Shown here one piece after another: positions 32,579 to 40,843 of a stretch of DNA of 42,886 bases. Position 1 is the first letter of the stretch, and the number at the start of each line of letters is the position of its first letter. Below the pieces are notes generated by a model. That model saw only the letters and a program-made list of their open reading frames with translations. It made no database searches and had not been told where the DNA came from. This DNA is from Pseudomonadota bacterium (GTDB taxonomy: Bacteria; Pseudomonadota; Alphaproteobacteria; Rhizobiales; Rhizobiaceae): NCBI GenBank assembly GCA_023390055.1, contig JAEWDP010000013.1, positions 1 through 42,886 of the forward strand. The letters run 5' to 3'. Position numbers and translations under genes: made by a program.

Positions 32579-33609
32579 TGCGTCAATACCACACTGGTTG
32601 CAGGATCCAATTGAATGCCGACCGTCTGGCCAACAGCGATCTGCGGGCGCGCTCGGGGGGCGGAAACGGCGATAATTTGATGCCCGCTGGCGTCAAGGAA
32701 TGTCTCGACGGTCCCGCCAAGGTCTCGAATGAAGGTTACTTTACCTGTGATGACGCCCGCGCCGGGCGCTGTCAGCTGGATGTCTTCTGGCCGCACCGAG
32801 ATCATCCCCGATTTTGCTCCTTCCAGAGCGAACCCTCCGGTTTGGGTGCCGAGCACGATTGCTGCTCCATTTCCGTCGCTTGAGAACGGGATGAGGTTCG
32901 TGGATCCGATGAAGTCGGCAACGAAAGAATCTGCCGGCCGGCGATATATATCAACCGGGGATGCTGCCTGACGGATCTGTCCGCCGTTCATGACCACGAC
33001 CGTATCAGCCATCGTCATTGCTTCACGTTGATCATGTGTAACGACAATCGTGGTTATGCCGAGGTTCTGTTGCAACTGGCGCAACTCAACTTGCATGGCT
33101 TCCCGCAATTTTGCGTCGAGTGCAGATAGTGGTTCGTCAAGGAGAAAGAGTCTTGGAGATATTGCAAGTGCGCGGGCAATCGCCACCCGTTGACGCTGAC
33201 CTCCGGAAAGCTTGTTAACGGATCGATCGGAAAACCCAGACAGATGGATCATCGCCAGGAGTTCATCGACACGTTTTTTTTGATCTGACTTGGACACCCC
33301 GCGGATGCGCAGTGCATAGGCGATATTTTCACCGACTGTCATATGCGGAAAAAGCGCGAGGGACTGGAACACCATGCCGAGGTCTCGCTTATGGGTCGCA
33401 ACACGTGTGATGTCCTCGCCGCCAAGGGAAATGGAGCCGTTCGTTGGCACATCAAGGCCTGCGATCATCCGCATCAGCGTGGTCTTGCCGCAACCAGAAG
33501 GGCCAAGAAGACATACAAATGTCCCTTCCGGAACGCTGAGACTGACGTCGTTTACAGCTGTGAAAGTGCCGAACTGTTTTGTCACTTCGGTTAGGATTAA
33601 TCGGGACAT
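32575..33609 (-). CDS. PotA-like ABC transporter ATP-binding protein
   Basis: The 344-aa ATPase with a C-terminal TOBE domain has Walker A GPSGCGKTT (36-44), signature LSGGQRQRVAIARAL, Walker B LFLLDEPLSALD and VVTHDQREAM with the switch His, all canonical. This contrasts with the glycerol ATPases in the same window. GGAG lies 6 nt upstream of the ATG. It energises the PotB/PotC-like channel, probably as a homodimer. Confidence 0.9.
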   Translation of the reverse strand: MSRLILTEVTKQFGTFTAVNDVSLSVPEGTFVCLLGPSGCGKTTLMRMIAGLDVPTNGSISLGGEDITRVATHKRDLGMVFQSLALFPHMTVGENIAYALRIRGVSKSDQKKRVDELLAMIHLSGFSDRSVNKLSGGQRQRVAIARALAISPRLFLLDEPLSALDAKLREAMQVELRQLQQNLGITTIVVTHDQREAMTMADTVVVMNGGQIRQAASPVDIYRRPADSFVADFIGSTNLIPFSSDGNGAAIVLGTQTGGFALEGAKSGMISVRPEDIQLTAPGAGVITGKVTFIRDLGGTVETFLDASGHQIIAVSAPRARPQIAVGQTVGIQLDPATSVVLTQ

Positions 33610-33659
33610 TCGATCTCCGCCTTGATTGTCGCGCGCGCTCTAGCGCAATAGCGACCAGA

Positions 33660-33691
33660 CAGCCACCCTTCCGATAACGCAAGAGTGGCTG
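33660..33691 (-). terminator. Intercistronic stem-loop between the PotD-like and PotA-like genes
   Basis: CAGCCACCCTT (33660-33670) and AAGAGTGGCTG (33681-33691) pair over 10 of 11 positions (one C/A mismatch) around a 10-nt loop, beginning about 12 nt after the binding-protein stop. No T-tract follows. It matches the pattern seen after frcB and the TRAP P gene, and probably adjusts expression of the binding protein relative to the membrane parts. Confidence 0.5.
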
Positions 33692-33702
33692 GTATGTATC
33701 AA

Positions 33703-34791
33703 TCAGCCAGCAATCATTTCCGTCCACTTCTGGTTTAGGAAATCGGATTTGGTCTGATAAAGATCATAACGCGGAATGATAGGCTCAATTTCCGATGACA
33801 CGGAATCGAATTCTTCGGCGGTCAGATCCAGAAGATCTCTCCTGATCGTCGGTGACGTTCCAACTTTGCGCGAGAGTGTTGCCTGGATTTCCGGCTGGCA
33901 CATATAGTCTATGAATAGGTGGGCTTCCTCGCTCTTTTCCGATGCCCGCGAAAGGGCCCAGCAGCCAGCATCGAGAATGCCGCCTTCTTTCGGAAAGGTC
34001 GAGCGTACGGGATGACCGTCGGCTGCAGCAAGACCTGTCACGTCGTGATAGTATTGACCCATCGGGATTTCACCGGACTTAAGCGCCTGCTCGAATTGAG
34101 CTTCGTCCCTGTACCACAAGCGGACATTGGGTTTGACCTCGGCAAGCTTTTCGAACACCTGCAGGATACCTTCCTCGGTATCGAGAATGCCGGTTCCATC
34201 GAAATGCGTCTTTGCTGTCACTTCAAGAAGGAAGGAGTTGGATACCAGCGCCAGTAGCCCAATCTTGTCGGCATTGGCTGGATCCCACAATGCCGCCCAG
34301 GAAGTCGGGGCTTCTTTGTAGACATCAGTGTTTGTGACCAGTGTGATGTACCAGGAGACGGCGCCAATACCCGCAACCCTGCCGTCTGGATATTTGTTTA
34401 TGAAGGTTTCAATCAGCCCCGAGGTATTTTTCATCGCTTCCATGTCCAGAGGCGCCCAGAGATCTGTTGCCTGTCCCTTGAGCATTGCCACTTGCGACAT
34501 CATCGACACATCTGCCGGGGTCCGGCCTGCCCGTGCGGCCTGTTCCAATTGTACCAGCCACGCTTCGCCGGTCGGCTCGGCGATGGATTCGATAGCGATA
34601 CCCGTCGCCTTGGTGAAGTCGGGGAAGATGTTGCTGTCAAAGGAATCCTTGAAATAGCCTCCGTAGACACCAACCTTCAACGACCTGTCCTGCGCGCGTA
34701 GAATGGCTGGCATAGCCAGCATGGATGCGCCAGCAATGCTTGCGCCGAGGATCGCCCGTCGACTGGCTGTCGTTTTCAAGATGTCGCGCAT
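33703..34791 (-). CDS. PotD-like periplasmic substrate-binding protein (probable Tat signal)
   Basis: The 362-aa solute-binding protein is of the polyamine/guanidino type. The N-terminus contains a twin-arginine-like SRRAILGASIAGASML and a hydrophobic stretch ending near ILRAQ, so export may be by Tat. AGGAG lies 7 nt upstream of the ATG. It is the second gene of the operon, after the ureohydrolase, and is followed by a stem-loop. The ligand is predicted from context to be a cationic or guanidino compound such as agmatine or 4-guanidinobutyrate; a direct call is not possible. Confidence 0.85.
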   Translation of the reverse strand: MRDILKTTASRRAILGASIAGASMLAMPAILRAQDRSLKVGVYGGYFKDSFDSNIFPDFTKATGIAIESIAEPTGEAWLVQLEQAARAGRTPADVSMMSQVAMLKGQATDLWAPLDMEAMKNTSGLIETFINKYPDGRVAGIGAVSWYITLVTNTDVYKEAPTSWAALWDPANADKIGLLALVSNSFLLEVTAKTHFDGTGILDTEEGILQVFEKLAEVKPNVRLWYRDEAQFEQALKSGEIPMGQYYHDVTGLAAADGHPVRSTFPKEGGILDAGCWALSRASEKSEEAHLFIDYMCQPEIQATLSRKVGTSPTIRRDLLDLTAEEFDSVSSEIEPIIPRYDLYQTKSDFLNQKWTEMIAG

Positions 34792-34858
34792 TTCGTACTC
34801 CTATGGTTGCCGCCAGTCTATGCTGCGCGGCCGGTTCCACTCTTGATATTATTTTATG

Positions 34859-35911
34859 TCATGTCCTGGCTAGTACGGAAGGGCTGAATACCATCAGACT
34901 GAGGATTTCGAACAGCATCTGCGCTCCGGCCTGAGCAGTGTTCGTGGTCGCATCATACTGAGGCGCGACTTCTACGACGTCCCCACCTATGAGATTTACC
35001 CCTTTTAGGCCGCGAAGCAGTTCCAGAACCTCCCGTGTTGTCAATCCACCGATTTCAGGCGTGCCCGTGCCAGGAGCGAAGCTTGGATCGAGGCTGTCAA
35101 TATCGAATGAAAGGTAGGTTGGTCCTTCGCCGACGACTTCCCTGGCCATTTCGATGATGGCCGGGATGCCGAGCCCGGAGACATCTTCAGCATGGACCAC
35201 GGTCATCCCGGCGGCATAAGAGAATTCCCAGATGTATTCCGCAGCACCTCGAATTCCTATCTGGATGGTCCGTGCGGGATCGAGAACGCCGTCAAGTACA
35301 GCATTTCGGAACGGCCCAGCATGGTGGAACTTTGTGTGGTCAAAAGGTCCGCTCGTGTCACAATGGGCATCTATGTGGATCAAACCGACCGGCGACTTTT
35401 TGCCGATGGCTCTCAGGATGGACTGGCTAATCGAATGGTCCCCTCCGACAGCTAGTGGAACAACGCCCGCATCGACAATCTGGTTGAAGCGCTTTTCGAT
35501 ATCCTCATGGCACATCTCCAGGCTATAGCGGCTGCGGAACGGAACGTCTCCAATGTCGGCAACCCGCAAGTCAAATACGGGGGCCGTTTTGAGGACGTGA
35601 TTATAGGGCCCGATGCGTTCGATTGCGCGTAATGCACGCGGCCCGAAACGCGCTCCATTGCGGTTCGTGACACCAAGATCCATCGGTACACCGGTTATGG
35701 CAACCTGGAGGTTATCAAAGTTTGGACTTTCCGCATCGACAGGCAGATGGGGTGCAGAAAGGAAGGTCGGCACGCCGGCATAGGGGGCCACTCGTGAGCC
35801 ACTTGCTGAAAAGATCTTGTCGGCGACTTTGCGGAAATCCGGATCATGAAGGTCACCACCGTGGCCTGATCCGTATTGCTCCCTTAGCTGGCGAAGTTTC
35901 TCTTGATCCAC
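34859..35911 (-). CDS. Agmatinase-family ureohydrolase (agmatinase, guanidinobutyrase or related)
   Basis: The 350-aa arginase/agmatinase-fold enzyme releases urea from a guanidino compound. The Mn-binding residues are all present: H159 in GGDHS, D181, H183 and D185 in IDAHCDTSG, and D270 and D272 in SFDIDSLDPSFAPGTGTPE. The block VTNRNGARFGPRALR is typical of the agmatinase/guanidinobutyrase side of the family. An N-terminal part of about 60 residues is longer than in E. coli SpeB. It starts at GTG (35909-35911), with AGGAG 9 nt upstream. It is the first gene of the minus-strand operon, divergent from a LysR regulator. The exact guanidino substrate is not decided by these motifs. Confidence 0.88.
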   Translation of the reverse strand: MDQEKLRQLREQYGSGHGGDLHDPDFRKVADKIFSASGSRVAPYAGVPTFLSAPHLPVDAESPNFDNLQVAITGVPMDLGVTNRNGARFGPRALRAIERIGPYNHVLKTAPVFDLRVADIGDVPFRSRYSLEMCHEDIEKRFNQIVDAGVVPLAVGGDHSISQSILRAIGKKSPVGLIHIDAHCDTSGPFDHTKFHHAGPFRNAVLDGVLDPARTIQIGIRGAAEYIWEFSYAAGMTVVHAEDVSGLGIPAIIEMAREVVGEGPTYLSFDIDSLDPSFAPGTGTPEIGGLTTREVLELLRGLKGVNLIGGDVVEVAPQYDATTNTAQAGAQMLFEILSLMVFSPSVLART

Positions 35912-36013
35912 GGCCGTGATCTCCTGCCTCTAGGGCTGTGGTGCCTGCGTTATTGCCACGGGCACTGCAGCCTTGTGTTTCAGGTATTATCGGCAGAGAG
36001 AGGCTGGAAATGC

Positions 36014-36055
36014 AATTCACATTGTTCTAGCAGTTAATGTGAGAAAAATTCACAT
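36014..36055. promoter_or_regulatory. Candidate LysR operator between the ureohydrolase operon and lysR
   Basis: ATGTGA-N7-TCACAT (36037-36055) is a perfect inverted repeat of the T-N11-A LysR type, ending 13 bp before the lysR ATG. Its right half, AATTCACAT, is repeated directly at 36014-36022, exactly 33 bp (about three helical turns) away. Two sites on one face of the helix is the usual layout for LysR proteins that control a divergent operon and themselves. Confidence 0.55.
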
Positions 36056-36068
36056 CGAGATAGCGTCA

Positions 36069-37010
36069 ATGTCCGGCCGACTTCCACCGCTCAATCCACT
36101 TCGTGCATTCGAGGCTACAGCGCGGCTGGCTTCAGTTTCAGCCGCAGCTCGTGAGTTGCGCGTTACTCATGGTGCTGTGAGCCACCAACTGAGGGCACTT
36201 GAGACTTCCCTCAACACAAAACTTTTTCATCGTGGCGGAAAGCGTATCAGGCTGACGGCTGAAGGGGCGCTGTTGCTTCCGGCTGTAACCCGGGCGTTCA
36301 ATAGCATCGCGACGGCAACCGCCCAATTGACGCGGCCCGCTACAACTGGAAGTCTTTCCATTACCTGCGTTCCGGCGCTTTTGTCGTTCTGGATCTTACC
36401 GCGCCTCCACACGTTTACCGATCAATATCCGGAGGTGACACTGACTATCGCAGCCTCCAATGATCCGACCCATCTGCACACGCCGGAGATGGATGTCTGT
36501 ATCCTGTACGGGGATGGAAACTGGTCCGATGTCTGGACACGCTTGTGGAGTAACCTCAAGCTATTTCCAATCGGAAGCCCGACGCTTTTGAACAGTCGTC
36601 CGTTGCGATCACTTAAGGATCTCGAAGACCATGTAATTCTGCATGGAGACCGGGACGGTCGCGAATGGAATACATGGCTTGCTGCCGTTGATGGTTGTCA
36701 TCTACCACGTCAGAAGCAACATTTCATGGGAGATGCTCGTTACTCGACAGAGGCGGCCCTGCATGGGCAGGGCATTGCCCTGGGGGATACGATCACTGCG
36801 GCACGGCTGATTGCTGAAGGCCAGTTGCTGGTGCCTTTCGATCGTAGTGTTCCGGCCAATGATGCATTCTATGTGGCTTGTCGTCGGGAAGCACGAGCAG
36901 CGCCAATCGTTCGGGTCTTCATCGACTGGCTGTTCTCATCACTTGATACTGATCATCTGCCTGAACCCCAAAACATGGGGAGGGCCTACCTGCGCGGACG
37001 AAATACCTGA
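36069..37010 (+). CDS. LysR-family regulator (GcvA/AmpR-like) of the guanidino operon
   Basis: The 313-aa regulator has an N-terminal winged helix (residues 10-65: LNPLRAFEATARLASVSAAARELRVT as seen in GcvA-like members, then HGAVSHQLRALE) and a periplasmic-binding-fold effector domain. I chose the ATG at 36069 because it starts the conserved DNA-binding domain; a longer frame from a TTG at 35973 would cover the operator. It is divergent from the ureohydrolase gene with candidate sites between them, so it probably activates that operon in response to the substrate. Confidence 0.88.
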   Translation: MSGRLPPLNPLRAFEATARLASVSAAARELRVTHGAVSHQLRALETSLNTKLFHRGGKRIRLTAEGALLLPAVTRAFNSIATATAQLTRPATTGSLSITCVPALLSFWILPRLHTFTDQYPEVTLTIAASNDPTHLHTPEMDVCILYGDGNWSDVWTRLWSNLKLFPIGSPTLLNSRPLRSLKDLEDHVILHGDRDGREWNTWLAAVDGCHLPRQKQHFMGDARYSTEAALHGQGIALGDTITAARLIAEGQLLVPFDRSVPANDAFYVACRREARAAPIVRVFIDWLFSSLDTDHLPEPQNMGRAYLRGRNT

Positions 37011-37300
37011 TTTGACGAAGCGATTCCCCGGCGTCGCCGGAGATCCAATCGCGGCGTGATAATTGAAATTATTGTGCATGTTTCATACTGGCCGGAACTG
37101 GCTATAGAAACTCCTTTATTTGGAAACAAACAGACCGCCAAGCTGGGCCAGTGGCCAGCCATATCGGCAAATTGTCAGAATATGTGATGCTTTACTGGTA
37201 CATTGCATCAGCTTGTGCAAAATCCAGGGAAGCTTGGTTATGTCACAGCCTCGAGCGCAGTCCTCATCGCTGAAATTCACAAGCAAGAGGAGGAAAGGAT
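37011..37300. promoter_or_regulatory. Control region between lysR and the acyl-CoA dehydrogenase gene
   Basis: This 290-bp non-coding region contains, in order, a short GC hairpin CCGGC-GTC-GCCGG (about 37028-37040) after lysR, an AT palindrome ATAATT-GA-AATTAT (37059-37072), and an inverted repeat TTGCA-N8-TGCAA (37203-37220) about 80 bp upstream of the next ATG. The last two could be operator sites for the valine-type genes. There is no regulator gene for them in the window. Confidence 0.4.
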
Positions 37301-38455
37301 ATGGATTTTACCCTCAGTGACGAGCAGGTCGCTATCCGCCAGATGGCGCAAGACTTTGCGAATGATGAAATTGCTCCCTTTGCTATAGAGTGGGATCAGG
37401 GCAAGTTTTTCCCCATAGACACCATTCGAAAAGCAGGCGCGCTCGGACTGGGTGGCATCTATGTCCGGGAAGATGTCGGCGGGGCGGGTCTAGGGCGAAT
37501 GGAATCGGTGCTAATTGTCGAAGCATTGGCAACCGGATGCGCGGCAGTTGCGTCTTATATATCCATCCATAACATGTGCGCATGGATGATCGACCGTTTT
37601 GGGAACGATGAGCAGCGAGCGTATTGGCTCCCCGCTCTTGTGACGATGGAAAAACTGGCGAGTTACTGCCTGACCGAGCCTGGCTCGGGCTCGGATGCTG
37701 GAGCGCTGAAAACAAGGGCTGTTCTCGACGATGGTAACTATGTGCTGACGGGACAGAAGCAGTTTATATCCGGTGCGGGAACATCAGACATCTATGTGAT
37801 CATGGCAAGAACGGGAGACGATGGCCCGAATGGTGTGTCAGCAATGATTGTACCGGCAGATGCGTCTGGACTTTCATTTGGAGCCAACGAGCGAAAGATG
37901 GGTTGGAACGCTCAACCCACTCGTGCCGTCATTCTGGATGGAGTGAGGATCCCGGTAGCTAACCGATTGGGCAATGAGGGAGATGGTTTCAAAATAGCCA
38001 TGGCCGGGCTGAATGGTGGCCGGCTGAATATAGCGGCGGCTTCGCTGGGTGGTTCTCAGTCGGCATATGATAAGGCATTGGTCTACATGAAGCAGCGGAA
38101 GGCGTTCGGACAACGGCTAGCCGAGTTCCAGGCTTTGCAGTTCTCCCTCGCGGATATGGCGGCCAACCTTGAGATGTGCAGGACCTTCCTGTGGCGGGCA
38201 GCGACAGAGCTCGAAGCAGGAACCAACGATTCCATCACACTTTGCGCAATGGCAAAGCGACTAATCACCGACCGTTGCTTCGAGGTTGCAAACAGTGCGC
38301 TTCAGATGCATGGCGGCTATGGCTATCTTGTCGACTATGGCGTCGAAAAGATTGTGCGGGATCTCAGGGTGCATCAAATCCTCGAAGGAACCAACGAAAT
38401 CATGAACGTTATTATTGGGCGCTCTATTGTGGGGCGGCCGCCATTGGACGGATAG
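37301..38455 (+). CDS. Acyl-CoA dehydrogenase, probably isobutyryl-CoA dehydrogenase
   Basis: The 384-aa flavoenzyme has YCLTEPGSGSDAGALKT (FAD/substrate loop), RKAFGQRLAEFQALQF, and the catalytic Glu (E362) in HQILEGTNEIM, the medium/short-chain-type position. Overall it resembles isobutyryl-CoA dehydrogenase (ACAD8), which makes methacrylyl-CoA in valine breakdown. The neighbour mmsB acts later in the same pathway. A strong GAGGAGGAAAG precedes the ATG. Specificity for isobutyryl- over 2-methylbutyryl-CoA is a context-based guess. Confidence 0.88.
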   Translation: MDFTLSDEQVAIRQMAQDFANDEIAPFAIEWDQGKFFPIDTIRKAGALGLGGIYVREDVGGAGLGRMESVLIVEALATGCAAVASYISIHNMCAWMIDRFGNDEQRAYWLPALVTMEKLASYCLTEPGSGSDAGALKTRAVLDDGNYVLTGQKQFISGAGTSDIYVIMARTGDDGPNGVSAMIVPADASGLSFGANERKMGWNAQPTRAVILDGVRIPVANRLGNEGDGFKIAMAGLNGGRLNIAAASLGGSQSAYDKALVYMKQRKAFGQRLAEFQALQFSLADMAANLEMCRTFLWRAATELEAGTNDSITLCAMAKRLITDRCFEVANSALQMHGGYGYLVDYGVEKIVRDLRVHQILEGTNEIMNVIIGRSIVGRPPLDG

Positions 38456-38521
38456 GGAAAAATTTCGGGCTCCGGGCTAAACACGCAACGTGCAATGCCT
38501 GCTCGCTAAGGGAGGAAAGAC

Positions 38522-39406
38522 ATGGCCGACACAATCGCATTTATCGGCTTAGGAAACATGGGCGGCCCGATGGCTGCCAACCTGGTGAAGGCCGGATATC
38601 AGGTAGCAGGCCTGGATCTGTCAGCGGCATCTTGTGAAGCCGCCGCGGCGAATGGCGTAGGAATTTCCCCGAACCTCGTTGCTGCGGTGGAAAAGGCAGA
38701 AACTGTTGTCACCATGTTGCCCGCCGGAAAACACGTATTGGCGGTGTGGCAAGAGCTTGTTACCTCGGTGGCGCCCGGAGCATTGTTAATCGATTGCTCG
38801 ACAATCGATGTGGAAAGCGCTCGGCAAGCTCATGCGCTGGCAAAGGATTCAGGCTGCATTTCCCTCGACGCGCCCGTTTCTGGCGGGACAGGTGGTGCAG
38901 CTGCCGCGACGCTTACATTCATGGTGGGGGGCACAGAGAAGGCCTTTAGAAGAGGAGAGGCTGTTCTTCAGGCGATGGGAAAACGGATCGTCCACTGCGG
39001 TGATGCAGGGGCTGGCCAGGCTGCAAAGATATGCAATAACATGATCCTCGGCATCACAATGGCGGGGGTCTGCGAGGCGTTCGTTCTCGGTGAGAAGCTT
39101 GGCCTGTCACACCAGGCATTGTTTGATGTTGCTTCCACGTCTTCGGGACAATGCTGGTCGATTAACACATATTGCCCGGTTCCCGGACCGGTTCCGACAT
39201 CGCCCGCCAATAATGGCTACAAGCCCGGTTTTGCAGCAGCGTTGATGTTGAAGGATCTCAAACTGTCTCAAGAAGCAGCCACTTCGGCCGGCGCAAAGAC
39301 CGAGTTGGGTGCCCACGCGGCTGATCTCTATGAACGGTTCAATGCCCTCGGCCACGGTGACGACGATTTTTCTGGGCTTATCAATTTCCTGCGGCAGGAA
39401 AATTGA
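38522..39406 (+). CDS. mmsB: MmsB, 3-hydroxyisobutyrate dehydrogenase
   Basis: The 294-aa beta-hydroxyacid dehydrogenase oxidises 3-hydroxyisobutyrate to methylmalonate semialdehyde with NAD+. The NAD motif FIGLGNMGGPMAANLVKAGY opens the protein, DAPVSGGTGGA forms the substrate loop, and the catalytic Lys is K169 in GAGQAAKICNNM. Length matches the family. GGGAGGAAAG precedes the ATG. It follows the acyl-CoA dehydrogenase by 66 bp. The intermediate enzymes (methacrylyl-CoA hydratase, 3-hydroxyisobutyryl-CoA hydrolase) and mmsA are not in the window. Confidence 0.92.
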   Translation: MADTIAFIGLGNMGGPMAANLVKAGYQVAGLDLSAASCEAAAANGVGISPNLVAAVEKAETVVTMLPAGKHVLAVWQELVTSVAPGALLIDCSTIDVESARQAHALAKDSGCISLDAPVSGGTGGAAAATLTFMVGGTEKAFRRGEAVLQAMGKRIVHCGDAGAGQAAKICNNMILGITMAGVCEAFVLGEKLGLSHQALFDVASTSSGQCWSINTYCPVPGPVPTSPANNGYKPGFAAALMLKDLKLSQEAATSAGAKTELGAHAADLYERFNALGHGDDDFSGLINFLRQEN

Positions 39407-39627
39407 TACGTCCGGCATCAGCCACCTTCATGACGTCGATCGACTTGAGAGATGCCACCGAAAGATATCCTGCATTTTTCTCCTTGCCACCCTGGTTCGC
39501 TGAAGTCTGGTGGGTCTGTCGATAATATCTTGCGGTCTTGCGATGACATCTTCCTTGCCAGAGATGACATTCTGGTGAATGAGTGGACATATCATCCCGC
39601 CTCAACACTTCCCGATCCGGAATACTC

Positions 39628-40809
39628 ATGCCTGCTTTCAATCCGCTTGTCGAAAAACTTGCTCCTCCACCCGTTCCGTCGGTATTTGCATGGGGTCGAT
39701 CCTACGACGGATCGTGCGGGCCACTGATCGACCTGTCACAGGCAGTGCCGGGCTACCCTCCACACCCACTTATATTATCCCTTCTGGGAGAAAAGGCATC
39801 ATCGACTGCTTATTGCGGTTACGGTCCGATTGAGGGAGACGGAGAACTTCGCGTTGCCTATGCAAATCACATGGGCGAAGTCTACGGCGCACGTATCGTG
39901 GACGAGAATATCCATATTACGTCCGGCTGCAATGAGGCCTTTGTGAGTGCTGCGATGGCCGTTTCGGGGCCGGGCGAAACCGTTCTGATGACCAATCCCT
40001 TCTACTTCAACCATGATACGACATTAGCGATGATGGGTGTATCAATTCGGACTGTCCCCTGTCGGGCTGAAGATGGATTTCTTCCGCAGGTAGAGGCAAT
40101 TGCGGCTGCCATCACGCCAGATGTTCGCGCTGTAGCTCTGGTGTCGCCGAACAACCCGACAGGTGCGGTCTATCCGCCCGAACTTTTGCATTCAGTCTTT
40201 GAGCTCTGCCGAAAGAAAGATATCTGGTTGATTGTTGATGAAACCTATCGTGATTTCCTACCCAGAGCCGGACAGGCACCACATGCCCTGTTCTGCGAGG
40301 AGAATTGGGAAGAAAGACTGATTTGCCTTTACAGTTTTTCGAAGTCGTTTTGCATCCCAGGTCACCGACTTGGCGCTATTACAGCGGGGCGCAAGGCCAT
40401 TGAACAGATAGCCAAGATTATGGACAATCTGCAAATCTGTGCTCCAAGAGCAGCGCAGGCTGCGGTTGCTGCCGCACTTCCGTTGCTTGCAGATTGGCGG
40501 GAAAAAAACAGGCAGGAAATAGTTCGTCGTGCTGAAGCGCTGAAAACAACGATGGAGAAAGTGGCGGACTGGAGGATCGATGCCATTGGTGCCTACTTCG
40601 CTTTCATCCGACATCCGTACCCGACACTTAATTCTGCGATGGTTGCCGAGCGTCTGGCGACGACAGCAGGTATTATCTGCATTCCGGGAACTTATTTCGG
40701 CGAGGGCCAGGAACGTTATCTGCGTTTTGCCTTTGCCAATGCAGATGTTTCGACGATCAGGATGCTTGACGGGCGGTTGCGGGACTTCTCCGCTGGCACG
40801 GTATGTTGA
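39628..40809 (+). CDS. PLP-dependent aminotransferase, class I/II (fold type I)
   Basis: The 393-aa aminotransferase has NNPTG at 175-179 (cofactor-ring Asn), VDETYRDF with D204 and Y207, and the Schiff-base Lys K239 in YSFSKSFCIPGHRLGA. The ATG at 39628 is chosen because the family N-terminus begins there; a GTG at 39583 would add 15 residues. The ribosome-binding site is weak (GGAA). It lies about 220 bp after mmsB and converges on the AruH-like gene, 34 bp apart. The amino acid substrate is not clear from the motifs; it may be a separate aromatic, branched-chain or basic amino acid enzyme. Confidence 0.85.
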   Translation: MPAFNPLVEKLAPPPVPSVFAWGRSYDGSCGPLIDLSQAVPGYPPHPLILSLLGEKASSTAYCGYGPIEGDGELRVAYANHMGEVYGARIVDENIHITSGCNEAFVSAAMAVSGPGETVLMTNPFYFNHDTTLAMMGVSIRTVPCRAEDGFLPQVEAIAAAITPDVRAVALVSPNNPTGAVYPPELLHSVFELCRKKDIWLIVDETYRDFLPRAGQAPHALFCEENWEERLICLYSFSKSFCIPGHRLGAITAGRKAIEQIAKIMDNLQICAPRAAQAAVAAALPLLADWREKNRQEIVRRAEALKTTMEKVADWRIDAIGAYFAFIRHPYPTLNSAMVAERLATTAGIICIPGTYFGEGQERYLRFAFANADVSTIRMLDGRLRDFSAGTVC

Positions 40810-40843
40810 TGACTGCGGTTTCGTTTACATTGCCGCTGGATTC

